DNA of 64,000 nt from Zea mays (Eukaryota; Streptophyta; Magnoliopsida; Poales; Poaceae). The position numbers and the translations under genes were made by a program. Positions within the stretch are counted from its first letter, which is position 1, and every line of letters begins with the position of its first letter. The DNA is taken from NCBI RefSeq assembly GCF_902167145.1, contig NW_023367367.1, positions 1 through 64,000 on the forward strand. Reading direction: 5' to 3'. Positions 39,085-49,685 of the stretch are shown piece by piece. Under the pieces are notes generated by a model that was not told the origin of the DNA, did not search any database, and saw nothing but the letters and a program-made list of their open reading frames with translations.

Positions 39085-40567
39085 TGATCATCGACCAGAG
39101 GCTCATACACCTCACCCCACATATGTTTCCTTGCCATAGATCACATTCTTGGATTTCTGGTGGAGACCATTTCTTGGTCAAAAATCCGTAGGTGTTAGCC
39201 TTCGGTATTATTGTAAATGGTCATTCATGGCTATTTTCGACAAAAATGGGGGTTGTGTGGCCATTGATCATCGACCAGAGGCTCATACACCTCACCCCAC
39301 ATATGTTTCCTTGCCATAGATCACATTCTTGGATTTCTGGTGGAGACCATTTCTTGGTCAAAAATCCGTAGGTCTTAGCCTCTAATATTATTGAAAATGG
39401 TCGCTCATGGCTATTTTCATAAAAAAATGGGGGTTGTGTGGCCATTGATCATCGACCAGACGCTCATACACCTCACCCCACATATGTTTCCTTGCCATAG
39501 ATCACATTCTTGGATTTCTGGTGGAGACCATTTCTTGGTCTAAAATCCGTAGGTGTTAGCCTCTAGTATTATTGAAAATGGTCGCTCATGGCTATTTTCA
39601 AGGTCGCTCATGGCTATTTTCATAAAAAATGGGGGTTGTGTGGCCATTTATCATCGACTAGAGGCTCATAAACCTCACCCCACATATGTTTCCTTGCCAT
39701 AGATTACATTCTTGGATTTCTGGTGGAAACCATTTCTTGGTTAAAAACTCGTACGTGTTAGCCTTCGGTATTATTGAAAATGGTCATTCATGGCTATTTT
39801 CGGCAAAATGGGGGTTGTGTGGCCGTTGATCATCGACCAGAGGCTCATACACCTCACCCCACATATGTTTCCTTGCCATAGATCACATTCTTGGATTTCT
39901 GGTGGAGACCATTTCTTGGTCAAAAATCCGTAGGTGTTAGCCTTCGGTATTATTGTAAATGGTCATTCATGGCTATTTTCGACAAAAATGGGGGTTGTGT
40001 GGCCATTGATCATCGACCAGAGGCTCATACACCTCACCCCACATATGTTTCCTTGCCATAGATCACATTCTTGGATTTCTGGTGGAGACCATTTCTTGGT
40101 CAAAAATCCGTAGGTCTTAGCCTCTAATATTATTGAAAATGGTCGCTCATGGCTATTTTCATAAAAAATGGGGGTTGTGTGGCCATTGATCATCGACCAG
40201 ACGCTCATACACCTCACCCCACATATGTTTCCTTGCCATAGATCACATTCTTGGATTTCTGGTGGAGACCATTTCTTGGTCTAAAATCCGTAGGTGTTAG
40301 CCTCTAGTATTATTGAAAATGGTCGCTCATGGCTATTTTCAAGGTCGCTCATGGCTATTTTCATAAAAAATGGGGGTTGTGTGGCCATTTATCATCGACT
40401 AGAGGCTCATAAACCTCACCCCACATATGTTTCCTTGCCATAGATTACATTCTTGGATTTCTGGTGGAAACCATTTCTTGGTTAAAAACTCGTACGTGTT
40501 AGCCTTCGGTATTATTGAAAATGGTCATTCATGGCTATTTTCGGCAAAATGGGGGTTGTGTGGCCAT
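39085..40567 (-). repeat. 742 bp tandem duplication (four-monomer unit)
   Basis: About 39085-39826 is repeated at about 39827-40567. The order of variants is the same in both: ttgtaaatggtcattc, then gtcttagcctctaatat, then the form with a doubled 22 bp sub-repeat, then ggtggaaacc with aactcgtacg. The first copy has one extra A in a run at about 39421-39427. Otherwise I saw little difference. Confidence 0.85.
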
Positions 40568-42368
40568 TGATCGTCGACCAGAGGCTCATACACCTCACCC
40601 CACATATGTTTCCTTGTCGTAGATCACATTCTTGGATTTCTGGTGGAGACCATTTCTTGGTCAAAAATCCGTAGGTGTTAGCCTTCGATATTATTGAAAA
40701 TGGTCGTTCATGGCTATTTTCGACAAAAATGGGGGTTGTGTGGCCATTGATCATCGACCAGAGGCTCATACACCTCACCCCACATATGTTTCCTTGCCAT
40801 AGATCACATTCTTGGATTTCTGGTGGAGACCATTTCTTGGTCAAAAATCCGTAGGTCTTAGCCTCTAATATTATTGAAAATGGTCGTTCATGGCTATTTT
40901 CGACAAAAATGGGGGTTGTGTGGCCATTGATCATCGACCAGAGGCTCATACACCTCACCCCACATATGTTTCCTTGCCATAGATCACATTCTTGGATTTC
41001 TGGTGGAGACCATTTCTTGGTCAAAAATCCGTAGGTGTTAGCCTTCGGTATTATTCAAAATGGTCGTTCATGCTATTTTCTACAAAAATAGGGGGGTTGT
41101 GTGGCCATTGATCATCGACCAGAGGCTCATAAAAAATGGGGGTTGTGTGGCCATTTATCATCGACTAGAGGCTCATAAACCTCACCCCACATATGTTTCC
41201 TTGCCATAGATCACATTCTTGGATTTCTGGTGGAGACCATTTCTTGGTCAAAAATCCGTAGGTCTTAGCCTCTAGTATTATTGAAAATGTTCGCTGTTAG
41301 CCTTCGGTATTATTGAAAATGGTCATTCATGGCTATTTTCGACAAAAATGGGGGTTGTGTGGCCATTGATCATCGACTAGAGGCTCATACACCTCACTAC
41401 ACATATGTTTCCTTGCCATAGATCACATTCTTGGATTTCTGGTGGAGACCATTTTTTGGTCTAAAATCCGTAGGTGTTAGCCTCTAGTATTATTGAAAAT
41501 GGTCGCTCATGGCTATTTTCAAGGTCGCTCATGGCTATTTTCAAAAACAAATGGGGGTTGTGTGGCCATTTATCATCGACCAGAGGCTCGTACACCTCAC
41601 CCCACATATGTTTCCTTGCCATAGATCACATTCTTGGATTTCTGGTGGAGACCATTTCTTGGTCAAAAATCCGTAGGTGTTAGCCTTTGATATTATTGAA
41701 AACGGTCATTCATGGCTATTTTCGGCAAAATGGGAGTTGTGTGGCCATTGATCATCGACTAGAGGCTCATACACCTCACCCCACATATGTTTCCTTGTCG
41801 TAGATCACATTCTTGGATTTCTGGTGGAGACCATTTCTTGGTCTAAAATCCGTAGGTGTTAGCCTCTAGTATTATTGAAAATGGTCGCTCATGGCTATTT
41901 TCGACAAAAATGGGGGTTGTGTTGCCATTGATCATCGACCAGAGGCTCGTACACTTCACCCCACATATGTTTTCTTGCCATAGATCATAATCTTGGATTT
42001 CTCGTGGAGACTATTTCTTGGTTAAAAACTCGTACGTGTTAGCCTTCGGTATTATTGTAAATGGTCATTCATGGCTATTTTCGGCAAAATGGGGGTTGTG
42101 TGGCCATTGATCATCGACCAGAGGCTCATACACCTCACCCCACATATGTTTCCTTGCCATAGATCACATTCTTGGATTTCTGGTGGCGACCATTTCTTGC
42201 TCAAAAATCCGTAGGTGTTAGCCTTCGGTATTATTGAAAATGGTCATTCATGGCTATTTTCGACAAAAATGGGGGTTGTGTGGCCATTGATCATCGACCA
42301 GACGCTCATACACCTCACCCCACATATGTTTCCTTGCCATAGATCACATTCTTGGATTTCTGGTGGAG

Positions 42369-42373
42369 ACCAT
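42369..42373. repeat. Target-site duplication, left copy (ACCAT)
   Basis: The five bases ACCAT immediately precede the TG of the 5' LTR and are repeated right after the CA of the 3' LTR at 51776-51780. Removing the element and one copy restores a normal reverse knob180 monomer, so this is a genuine single insertion event and not a recombinant element. Confidence 0.97.
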
Positions 42374-42561
42374 TGAAAGGGAATTAGGCTTACACCTAGT
42401 TCCTATATAATTTTGGTGGTTGAATTGCCCAACACAAATCTTTGGACTAACTAGTTTGTTCTAGTGTATAAGTTATACAGGTGCAAAAGGTTCACACTTA
42501 GCCAATAAAAAGACCAAGTGTTGGGTTCAACAAAAGAGCAAAGGAGCAACCGAAGGCTCCT

Positions 42562-43065
42562 CTGGTCTGGCGCACCGGACTGTCCGGTGCACCACCAGAC
42601 AGTGTCCGGTGCACCAGAGGACTTCAACGCGAACTCGTCGCCTTCGGGAATTCTCCAGAGCCGGCGCGCTATAATTCACCGGACTGTCCGGTGTACACCG
42701 GACGGTGTCCGGTGCTCCAACGGGACGCAGCTCAGGAACTCGCCAGCCTCGGGAAATCAGAGCGGCTGCTCCGCTATAATTCACCGGACATGTCCGGTGT
42801 GCACCGGACTGTCCGGTGCATCCACGGAGCAAAGGCTACTTCGGCGCCAACGGCTACCTGCGATGCATTTAATGCGCGCGCAGCGCGCGCAGAAGTCAGA
42901 GTCGCCCATGCCGGCGCACCGGACAGTGAACAGTGCATGTCCGGTGCGCCACCGGACATCGAGGCGGGCCCAGAAGTCAGAACTCCAACGGTCAGATTCC
43001 AACGGCACTGGTGACGTGGCAGGGGCACCGGACATGTCCGGTGTGCACCGGACTGTCCGGTGCGC
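42562..43065 (+). promoter_or_regulatory. Palindrome-rich U3 enhancer-like region
   Basis: At least six partly overlapping copies of caccggac followed by gtccggtg occur (for example at about 42583, 42678, 42782, 42808, 43027 and 43045). Such palindromes are typical of maize Sirevirus LTRs, where they are thought to be regulatory or CpG-methylation targets. The same cluster is in the 3' LTR (about 50703-51156). The role here is inferred from family knowledge. Confidence 0.6.
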
Positions 43066-43099
43066 CATCGAACAGACAGCCTCCACCAACGGTTATTTT

Positions 43100-43130
43100 G
43101 GTGGTTGGGGCTATAAATACCCCAACCACC
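43100..43130 (+). promoter_or_regulatory. LTR promoter: TATA box inside an 11 bp inverted repeat
   Basis: TATAAATA at 43112-43119 lies between ggtggttgggg (43100-43110) and its exact reverse complement ccccaaccacc (43120-43130). The position, about 570 bp before the end of the LTR, fits the U3/R boundary of a long copia LTR. The arrangement is unchanged in the 3' LTR at 51190-51220. Confidence 0.75.
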
Positions 43131-43687
43131 CAACCATTCATTGCATCCAAGTTTTCCACTTCCCAACTACTTACAAGAGCTCTAGCATTCAATTTTAGAC
43201 ACACCAAAGAGATCAAATCCTCTCCAAATTCCACACAACGCCCTAGTGACTAGAGAGAGAGATTTGCTTGTGTTCTTTCGAGCTCTTGCGCTTGTATTGC
43301 TTTCTTCTTTCTTGATTCCTTCATTGCGATCAAACTCACTTGTAATTGAGGCAAGAGACACCAAACTTGTGGTGGTCCTTGTGGGAACTTTGTGTTCCAA
43401 GTGATTGAGAAGAGAAAGCTCACTCGATCCGTGGGATCGTTTGAGAGAGGGAAGGGTTGAAAGAGACCCGACCTTTGTGGCCTCCTCAACGGGGAGTAGG
43501 TTTGAGAGTACCGAACCTCGGTAAAACAAATCCGCGTGTCACACTCTTCATTTGCTTGCGATTTGTTTTCCACCCTCTCTCGCGGACTCGGTTTCATATT
43601 TCTAACGCTAACCCGACTTGTAGTTGTGTTTATATTTGTAAATTTCAGTTTCGCCCTATTCACCCCCCCCTCTAGGCGACTATCAAT

Positions 43688-43700
43688 TGGTATCAAAGCC
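43688..43700 (+). other. Primer-binding site, initiator tRNA-Met type
   Basis: TGGTATCAAAGCC starts two bases after the 5' LTR ends. It is complementary to the 3' end of plant initiator tRNA-Met except at one position (A where G is usual). This is the site where minus-strand DNA synthesis would be primed. Confidence 0.85.
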
Positions 43701-43733
43701 AGGTTCTTCATTAGAGCCTAACCGCTCGAAGTA

Positions 43734-45281
43734 ATGTCGGGAGATCACGCCAAGAAGGAGATGGAGACCGGCGAAAAGCCCACTACAAGCCACGGGAGCA
43801 CTTCATCGGAAGAGTCCCGCACTAAGAGGAAGGAGAAGAAGAAGAGCTCCTCCAACAAAGGGAAGGAGAAGAAATCTTCTTCTCACCACAAAGAGAAGAA
43901 GGAGAAATCTTCCTCTCACAAGCCTCATCGGAGTGGGGACAAGCACAAGAGGATGAGGAAAGTCGTCTACTACGAGACCGACACTTCATCAACATCCACC
44001 TCCGGCTCCGACGCGGCGTCCGTCACTTCTAAACGCCAAGAGCGTAAGAAGTATAGTAAGATTCCCCTAAGCTACCCTCGCATTTCTAAACATACACCTT
44101 TACTTTCCGTCCCATTAGGCAAACCACCAACTTTTGATGGTGAATATTACGCTAGGTGGAGCGATTTAATGCGATTTCATCTAACCTCGCTCCACAAAAT
44201 TATATGGGATGTTGTTGAGTTTGGTGCACAGGTACCGTCCGTAGGGGATGAAGACTATGATGAGGATGAGGTGGCCCAAATCGAGCACTTCAACTCTCAA
44301 GAAACAACAATACTCCTCGCCTCTTTAAGTAGAGAGGAGTATAACAAAGTTCAAGGGTTGAAGAGCGCCAAGGAGGTTTGGGATGTGCTCAAAACCGCGC
44401 ACGAGGGAGATGAGCTCACAAAGATCACCAAGCGGGAAACGATCGAGGGGGAGCTCGGTCGGTTCCGGCTTCGCAAAGGGGAAGAGCCACAACACATGTA
44501 CAACCGGCTCAAGACCTTGGTGAACCAAGTGCGCAACCTCGGGAGCAAGAAGTGGGACGACCACGAAGTGGTTAAGGTTATTCTAAGATCTCTCATTTTC
44601 CTTAACCCCACTCAAGTTCAATTAATTCGTGGTAATCCTAGATATACTAAAATGACCCCAGAGGAAGTTATCGGGAATTTTGTAAGTTTTGAGTGCATGA
44701 TCGAAGGCTCGAGGGAGATCAACGAGCTTGATGATCCCTCCACATCCGAAGCTCAACCCGTCGCATTCAAGGCGACAGAGGAAAAGAAGGAGGAGTCTAC
44801 ACCAAGTAGACAACCAATCGACGCCTCCAAGCTCGACAATGAGGAAATGGCGCTCGTCATCAAGAGCTTCCGCCAAATCCTCAAGCAAAGGAGGGGGAAA
44901 GACTACAAGTCCCGCTCCAAGAAAGTTTGCTACAAGTGTGGTAAGCCCGGTCACTTTATTGCAAAATGTCCATTATCAAGTGACAGTGACAGGGATAACG
45001 ACAAGAAGGGCAAGAGGATAGAAAAGAAGAGGTACTACAAGAAGAAGGGCGGCGATGCCCATGTTTGTCGGGAGTGGGACTCCGACGAGAGCTCAAGCGA
45101 CTCCTCCGACGACGAGGACGCCGCCAACATCGCCGTCACCAAGGGACTCCTCTTCCCCAACGTCGGCCACAAGTGCCTCATGGAAAAGGACGGCAAACGG
45201 AAGAAGGTTAAATCTAACTCCTCCACTAAATATGAGTCTTCTAGTGATGATAATGCTAGTGATGAGGAGGATAACTTGTGA
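43734..45281 (+). CDS. gag: Gag capsid/nucleocapsid protein of the Sirevirus element
   Basis: A 515-codon frame from the first ATG after the primer-binding site. Gag assembles the cytoplasmic particle that packages element RNA. Residues 1-110 are very rich in lysine, serine and glutamate and probably disordered. Residues about 115-340 resemble the copia gag-polypeptide domain (GKPPTFDGEYYARW near 128, then SAKEVWDVLKTAHEGDE and GEEPQHMYNRLKTLV). A CCHC zinc knuckle follows at Cys399, Cys402, His407 and Cys412. The C-terminus is acidic and serine-rich. The frame ends at TGA 45279-45281, but the same frame continues open for over 1.1 kb, so the stop probably interrupts a longer Gag or Gag-Pol. 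The start choice is supported by its position 48 bp after the LTR. No introns are evident. Confidence 0.93.
   Translation: MSGDHAKKEMETGEKPTTSHGSTSSEESRTKRKEKKKSSSNKGKEKKSSSHHKEKKEKSSSHKPHRSGDKHKRMRKVVYYETDTSSTSTSGSDAASVTSKRQERKKYSKIPLSYPRISKHTPLLSVPLGKPPTFDGEYYARWSDLMRFHLTSLHKIIWDVVEFGAQVPSVGDEDYDEDEVAQIEHFNSQETTILLASLSREEYNKVQGLKSAKEVWDVLKTAHEGDELTKITKRETIEGELGRFRLRKGEEPQHMYNRLKTLVNQVRNLGSKKWDDHEVVKVILRSLIFLNPTQVQLIRGNPRYTKMTPEEVIGNFVSFECMIEGSREINELDDPSTSEAQPVAFKATEEKKEESTPSRQPIDASKLDNEEMALVIKSFRQILKQRRGKDYKSRSKKVCYKCGKPGHFIAKCPLSSDSDRDNDKKGKRIEKKRYYKKKGGDAHVCREWDSDESSSDSSDDEDAANIAVTKGLLFPNVGHKCLMEKDGKRKKVKSNSSTKYESSSDDNASDEEDNL
45279..45281 (+). other. In-frame TGA between Gag and its extension
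   Basis: Codons on either side (ending DNL, then SLFANLNMQQ) stay in one frame without any other stop. The simplest reading is a single-base substitution that created a stop. Programmed readthrough cannot be excluded from one copy, but I see no conserved readthrough context. Confidence 0.8.
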
Positions 45282-46430
45282 TCTCTTTTTGCCAACCTCA
45301 ACATGCAACAAAAGGAAAAACTTAATGAATTGATTAGTGCCATTCATGAAAAGGATGATCTCTTGGACACTCAAGAGGACTTCCTTATTAAAGAAAATAA
45401 GAAGCATGTTAAGGTTAAAAATGCTTATGCTCTAGAAGTAGAAAAATGTCAAAAACTATCTAGTGAGCTAAGCACTTGCCATGAGATGATTGACAACCTT
45501 AGAAATGAAAATGCTAGTTTAAATGCTAAGGTTGATTCTCATGTTTGTGATATTTCAATTCCCAATCTTAGAAACAATAATGATGATTTACTTGCTAAGA
45601 TTGAAGAATTGAATGTATCTCTTGCTAGCCTTAGATTAGAAAATGAAAACTTGATTGCTAAGGCTAAAGATTTTGATGTTTGCAAAGTTACAATTTCCGA
45701 TCTTAGAGATAAGAATGATATATTACGTGCTAAGATTGTTGAACTTAATTCTTGCAAACCATCTACATCTACCATTGAGCATGTCACTATTTGTACTAGA
45801 TGTAGAGATATTGATGTTGATGCTATTCATGATCACATGATTTTGATTAAACAACAAAATGATCATATAGCAAAATTAGATGCTAAAATTGTCGAGCATA
45901 ACTTAGAAAATGAAAAGTTTAAATTTGCTAGAAGTATGCTCTATAATGGGAGACGCCCGGGCATCAAGGATGGCATTGGCTTTCAAAGGGGAGACAATGT
46001 CAAACTTAATGCCCCTCCTAAAAGATTGTCCAACTTTGTTAAGGGCAAGGCTCCCATGCCTCAGGATAACGAGGGTTACATTTTATACCCTGCTGGTTAT
46101 CCCGAGGACAAAATTAGGAGAATTCACTCTAGGAAGTCTCACTCTGGCCCTAATCATGCTTTTATGTATAAGGGTGAGACATCTAGCTCTAGGCAACCAA
46201 CCCGTGCTAAGTTGCCTAAGAAGAAAACTCCTATTGCATCAAATGATCATGATATTTCTTTTAAAACTTTTGATGCATCTTATGTTTTGACTAACAAATC
46301 CGGCAAGGTAGTTGCCAAGTTTGTTGGGGGCAAACACAAGGGGTCAAAGACTTGTGATTGGATAGCCAAAGTTCTTGTTTCTAATGCCAAAGGACCCAAA
46401 ACCATTTGGGTACCTAAAGTCAAGAACTAA
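45282..46430 (+). CDS. Coiled-coil Gag extension, separated from gag by one stop codon
   Basis: The frame is the same as gag and has its first ATG at 45303 (375 codons). It begins with tandem heptad-like, leucine/asparagine/lysine-rich segments (residues about 1-200; QQKEKLNELISAIHEKDD, SELSTCHEMIDNLRNENA and repeats of LRxxN...L.AKI), predicting a long coiled coil. A basic region follows (ARSMLYNGRRPGIKDG near 217) and the end is IWVPKVKN. In Sireviruses such a C-terminal Gag extension is known, and interaction of Sirevirus Gag with a dynein light chain LC8-like protein has been reported; whether this copy retains that is inference. Because no internal initiation signal is evident, it is more likely the tail of Gag cut off by the TGA than an independent gene. 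It ends at TAA 46428-46430. Confidence 0.85.
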   Translation, partial: SLFANLNMQQKEKLNELISAIHEKDDLLDTQEDFLIKENKKHVKVKNAYALEVEKCQKLSSELSTCHEMIDNLRNENASLNAKVDSHVCDISIPNLRNNNDDLLAKIEELNVSLASLRLENENLIAKAKDFDVCKVTISDLRDKNDILRAKIVELNSCKPSTSTIEHVTICTRCRDIDVDAIHDHMILIKQQNDHIAKLDAKIVEHNLENEKFKFARSMLYNGRRPGIKDGIGFQRGDNVKLNAPPKRLSNFVKGKAPMPQDNEGYILYPAGYPEDKIRRIHSRKSHSGPNHAFMYKGETSSSRQPTRAKLPKKKTPIASNDHDISFKTFDASYVLTNKSGKVVAKFVGGKHKGSKTCDWIAKVLVSNAKGPKTIWVPKVKN

Positions 46431-46443
46431 AATTGTTTTGTAG

Positions 46444-46571
46444 GTTTATGCATCCGGGGGCTCAAGTTGGATACTCGACAGCGGGTGCACAAACCATATG
46501 ACAGTGGAGAAAAGGATGTTCTCCTCCTATGAGAAAAACCAAGATCCCCAACGAGCTATCACATTCGGGAT
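46444..46571 (+). pseudogene. Aspartic protease fragment in a displaced frame
   Basis: In the +1 frame relative to gag this stretch encodes VYASGGSSWILDSGCTNHMT and continues [14 protein letters not shown] (codons at 46477-46485) is the catalytic aspartate motif of copia proteases, which cut the polyprotein into its parts, and C.NH is the usual following context. The frame opens only after TAG 46441-46443. It loses register at the ggg run at 46567-46569, after which the family-typical sequence resumes in the original frame as the pol frame. This looks like a one-base loss in a G run. The domain is therefore not contiguous with either neighbour, and the N-terminal join could be an ancestral gag/pol boundary instead of damage. 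Confidence 0.75.
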
Positions 46572-49500
46572 GGAAATCAAGGTTTGGTCAAAGGTCTTGG
46601 TAAAATTGCTATATCTCCTGACCATTCAATTTCCAATGTTTTTCTTGTAGATTCTTTAGATTACAATTTGCTTTCCGTTTCACAATTATGTCAAATGGGC
46701 TACAACTGTCTATTTACTGATGTAGGTGTCACTGTCTTTAGAAGAAGTGATGATTCAATAGCATTTAAGGGTGTGTTAGAGGGTCAGCTATACTTAGTAG
46801 ATTTTGATAGAGCTGAACTCGACACATGCTTAATTGCTAAGACTAACATGGGTTGGCTCTGGCACCGCCGACTAGCCCATGTTGGGATGAAGAATCTTCA
46901 TAAGCTTCTAAAGGGAGAACACATTTTAGGACTAACAAATGTTCATTTTGAGAAAGACAGGATTTGTAGTGCATGTCAGGCAGGAAAGCAAGTTGGAGCC
47001 CATCATCCACACAAGAACATCATGACGACCGAAAGACCACTGGAGCTCCTACACATGGACCTATTCGGCCCGATTGCTTACATAAGCATCGGCGGGAGTA
47101 AGTATTGTCTTGTAATAGTGGATGATTATTCTCGCTTCACTTGGGTATTCTTTTTACAGGAAAAATCTCAAACCCAGGAGACCTTAAAGGGATTCTTGAG
47201 ACGTGCTCAAAATGAGTTTGGCTTAAGGATCAAGAAAATAAGAAGCGACAACGGGACGGAGTTCAAGAACTCTCAAATCGAAGGCTTTCTTGAGGAAGAG
47301 GGCATCAAGCATGAGTTCTCTTCTCCCTACACCCCACAACAAAATGGTGTAGTGGAGAGGAAGAATCGAACTCTATTAGACATGGCAAGGACCATGCTTG
47401 ATGAGTACAAGACTTCGGATCGGTTTTGGGCCGAGGCGGTCAACACCGCTTGCTACGCCATCAACCGGTTGTATCTACACCGAATCCTCAAGAAGACATC
47501 ATATGAACTCCTAACCGGTAAAAAGCCCAACATTTCATATTTTAGAGTCTTTGGTAGCAAATGCTTTATTCTTATTAAAAGAGGTAGAAAATCTAAATTT
47601 GCTCCTAAGACTGTGGAAGGCTTTTTACTTGGTTATGACTCAAACACAAGGGCATATAGGGTCTTTAACAAGTCCACTGGACTAGTTGAAGTCTCATGTG
47701 ACGTTGTGTTTGATGAAACTAACGGCTCTCAAGTAGAGCAAGTTGATCTTGATGAGATAGGTGATAAAGAGGCTCCGTGCATCGCGCTAAGGAACATGTC
47801 CATTGGGGATGTGTGTCCTAAGGAATCCGAAGAGCTTCCAAAAGCACAAGATCAACCATCCTCCTCCACGCGAGCATCTCCACCAACTCAAAATGAGGAT
47901 GAGGCTCAAGTTGATGAAGTAGAAGATCAAGCAATTGAGCCACCTCAAGATGATGGCAATGATCAAGGGGGAGATGCAAATGAGGAAGACAAGGAGGAAG
48001 AGGAACAAAGGCCGCCACACCCAAGAGTCCACCAAGCAATCCAACGAGATCACCCCGTCGACACCATCCTCGGCGACATTCATAAGGGGGTAACTACTAG
48101 ATCTCGTGTTGCACATTTTTGTGAACATTACTCGTTTGTTTCCTCTATTGAGCCACACAGGGTAGAGGAAGCACTACAAGATTCGGATTGGGTGGTGGCG
48201 ATGCAAGAAGAGCTCAACAACTTCACTAGGAATGAGGTATGGCATTTAGTTCCACGTCCTAACCAAAATGTTGTAGGAACCAAATGGGTCTTCCGCAACA
48301 AGCAAGACGAGCATGGTGTGGTGATAAGGAACAAAGCTCGACTTGTGGCCAAGGGATACTCCCAAGTCGAAGGTTTGGATTTCGGTGAAACCTATGCACC
48401 CGTAGCTAGGCTTGAGTCAATTCGTATATTATTAGCCTATGCTACTTACCATGGCTTTAAGCTTTATCAAATGGACGTGAAAAGTGCCTTCCTCAATGGA
48501 CCAATCAAGGAAGAGGTCTATGTTGAGCAACCTCCCGGCTTTGAAGACAGTGAGTATCCTAACCATGTCTATAAGCTCTCTAAGGCGCTTTACGGGCTCA
48601 AGCAAGCCACAAGAGCATGGTATGAATGCCTTAGGGATTTCCTTATTGCTAATGGCTTCAAAGTCGGAAAAGCCGATCCTACTCTATTCACTAAAACTCT
48701 TGACAATGATTTGTTTTTATGCCAAATTTATGTTGATGATATCATATTTGGGTCTACTAACGAATCTACTTGTGAAGAATTTAGTAGGATCATGACACAA
48801 AAGTTCGAGATGTTGATGATGGGGGAGTTGAAGTATTTTCTAGGATTCCAAGTCAAACAACTCCAAGAGGGCACCTTCATCAGCCAAACAAAGTACACTC
48901 AAGACATTCTAACCAAGTTTGGGATGAAGGATGCCAAACCCATCAAGACACCCATGGGAACTAATGGGCATCTCGACCTCGACACGGGAGGTAAGTCCGT
49001 GGATCAAAAGGTATACCGGTCGATGATAGGTTCATTACTCTATTTATGTGCATCTCGACCGGACATTATGCTTTCCCTTTGCATGTGTGCAAGATTCCAA
49101 TCCGACCCTAAGGAATCCCACCTTACGACCGTAAAACGAATCTTGAGATATTTGGCTTATACTCCTAAGTTTGGGCTTTGGTACCCTCGGGGATCCACTT
49201 TTGATTTAATTGGTTATTCGGATGCCGATTGGGCGGGGTGTAAGATTAATAGAAAGAGCACATCAGGGACTTGCCAGTTCTTGGGAAGATCCTTGGTGTC
49301 TTGGGCCTCAAAGAAGCAAAATTTGGTCGCTCTTTCAACCGCCGAAGCCGAGTACATTGCCGCAGGTCATTGTTGCGCGCAATTGCTTTGGATGAGGCAA
49401 ACCCTGCGGGACTACGGTTACAAATTAACCAAAGTCCCTTTGCTATGTGATAATGAGAGTGCAATCAAAATGGCCGACAATCCCATCGAGCATAGCCGCA

Positions 49501-49685
49501 CTAAGCACATAGCCATTCGGTATCATTTTCTTAGGGATCACCAACAAAAGGGAGATATTGAGATTGCATACATTAATACTAAAGATCAATTAGCCGATAT
49601 CTTTACCAAACCACTTGATGAACAAACTTTTACCAAACTTAGGCATGAGCTCAATATTCTTGATTCTAGAAATTTCTATTGCTAA
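46572..49685 (+). CDS. pol: Pol: integrase, reverse transcriptase and RNase H (5' end broken)
   Basis: An uninterrupted frame of about 1037 codons; positions are given from a leucine codon at 46584 counted as residue 1, and there is no credible start codon because this is the inside of a polyprotein. In order: a GAG-pre-integrase zinc-binding motif (His94, His99, Cys128, Cys131); the integrase catalytic triad Asp159, Asp222 and Glu258 with D35E spacing; an acidic, proline-rich linker (about 405-490); reverse transcriptase from about 540 (GTKWVFRNK, Asp631 in [11 protein letters not shown], and YVDD at 716-719); and RNase H with Asp880, Glu923 and Asp956 and the C-terminal [12 protein letters not shown] motif. 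All key residues I know for copia Pol are present. The protein would copy element RNA into DNA and insert it. The 5' part encoding protease is out of frame, so expression as a Gag-Pol fusion is doubtful. The frame ends at TAA 49683-49685. Confidence 0.95.
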   Translation, partial: GNQGLVKGLGKIAISPDHSISNVFLVDSLDYNLLSVSQLCQMGYNCLFTDVGVTVFRRSDDSIAFKGVLEGQLYLVDFDRAELDTCLIAKTNMGWLWHRRLAHVGMKNLHKLLKGEHILGLTNVHFEKDRICSACQAGKQVGAHHPHKNIMTTERPLELLHMDLFGPIAYISIGGSKYCLVIVDDYSRFTWVFFLQEKSQTQETLKGFLRRAQNEFGLRIKKIRSDNGTEFKNSQIEGFLEEEGIKHEFSSPYTPQQNGVVERKNRTLLDMARTMLDEYKTSDRFWAEAVNTACYAINRLYLHRILKKTSYELLTGKKPNISYFRVFGSKCFILIKRGRKSKFAPKTVEGFLLGYDSNTRAYRVFNKSTGLVEVSCDVVFDETNGSQVEQVDLDEIGDKEAPCIALRNMSIGDVCPKESEELPKAQDQPSSSTRASPPTQNEDEAQVDEVEDQAIEPPQDDGNDQGGDANEEDKEEEEQRPPHPRVHQAIQRDHPVDTILGDIHKGVTTRSRVAHFCEHYSFVSSIEPHRVEEALQDSDWVVAMQEELNNFTRNEVWHLVPRPNQNVVGTKWVFRNKQDEHGVVIRNKARLVAKGYSQVEGLDFGETYAPVARLESIRILLAYATYHGFKLYQMDVKSAFLNGPIKEEVYVEQPPGFEDSEYPNHVYKLSKALYGLKQATRAWYECLRDFLIANGFKVGKADPTLFTKTLDNDLFLCQIYVDDIIFGSTNESTCEEFSRIMTQKFEMLMMGELKYFLGFQVKQLQEGTFISQTKYTQDILTKFGMKDAKPIKTPMGTNGHLDLDTGGKSVDQKVYRSMIGSLLYLCASRPDIMLSLCMCARFQSDPKESHLTTVKRILRYLAYTPKFGLWYPRGSTFDLIGYSDADWAGCKINRKSTSGTCQFLGRSLVSWASKKQNLVALSTAEAEYIAAGHCCAQLLWMRQTLRDYGYKLTKVPLLCDNESAIKMADNPIEHSRTKHIAIRYHFLRDHQQKGDIEIAYINTKDQLADIFTKPLDEQTFTKLRHELNILDSRNFYC

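Larger units (their letters stand above)
38735..42373 (-). repeat. knob180 block, - orientation, up to the retrotransposon
   Basis: About 20 reverse monomers. A monomer is truncated at 41130/41131, where ggctcat is joined to aaaaaatgggg. A second truncated monomer at 41295/41296 (tcgct joined to gttagcc) repeats the join seen at 36525, 4770 bp upstream, and its surroundings match too. The block stops at ggagaccat (42365-42373), where the LTR element begins; the interrupted monomer resumes at 51781. Confidence 0.95.
42374..43685 (+). repeat. 5' LTR of the Sirevirus element (1312 bp)
   Basis: Begins tgaaagggaattagg and ends ctaggcgactatca, giving the expected TG...CA ends. The U3 part (about 42560-43070) is GC-rich and packed with caccggac...gtccggtg palindromes, unlike the AT-rich satellite around it. 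A TATA box lies at 43112. Compared with the 3' LTR it has two additional segments, of 21 bp near 42691-42711 and 19 bp near 43040-43058, both inside the palindrome-rich part. Open frames here, including a 226-codon frame at 42518, follow the repeated GC-rich motif and are not supported as genes. Confidence 0.96.

Noticed and set aside
41085..41131. Small insertion of foreign DNA near 41.1 kb
   Set aside because: All of it aligns to knob180; the irregularity is a one-base-longer G run and a truncated monomer joined at ggctcat/aaaaaatgggg.
42518..43198. 226-codon frame in the 5' LTR, and its counterpart in the 3' LTR at 50648
   Set aside because: It lies within the GC-rich palindromic U3, runs over the TATA box, and is broken differently in the two LTRs by indels. 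The repetitive peptide follows the repeated caccggac motif.
45303..46430. Coiled-coil frame as a captured host gene
   Set aside because: It is in the gag frame, directly downstream, and resembles the known C-terminal Gag extension of Sireviruses, so a captured gene need not be assumed.
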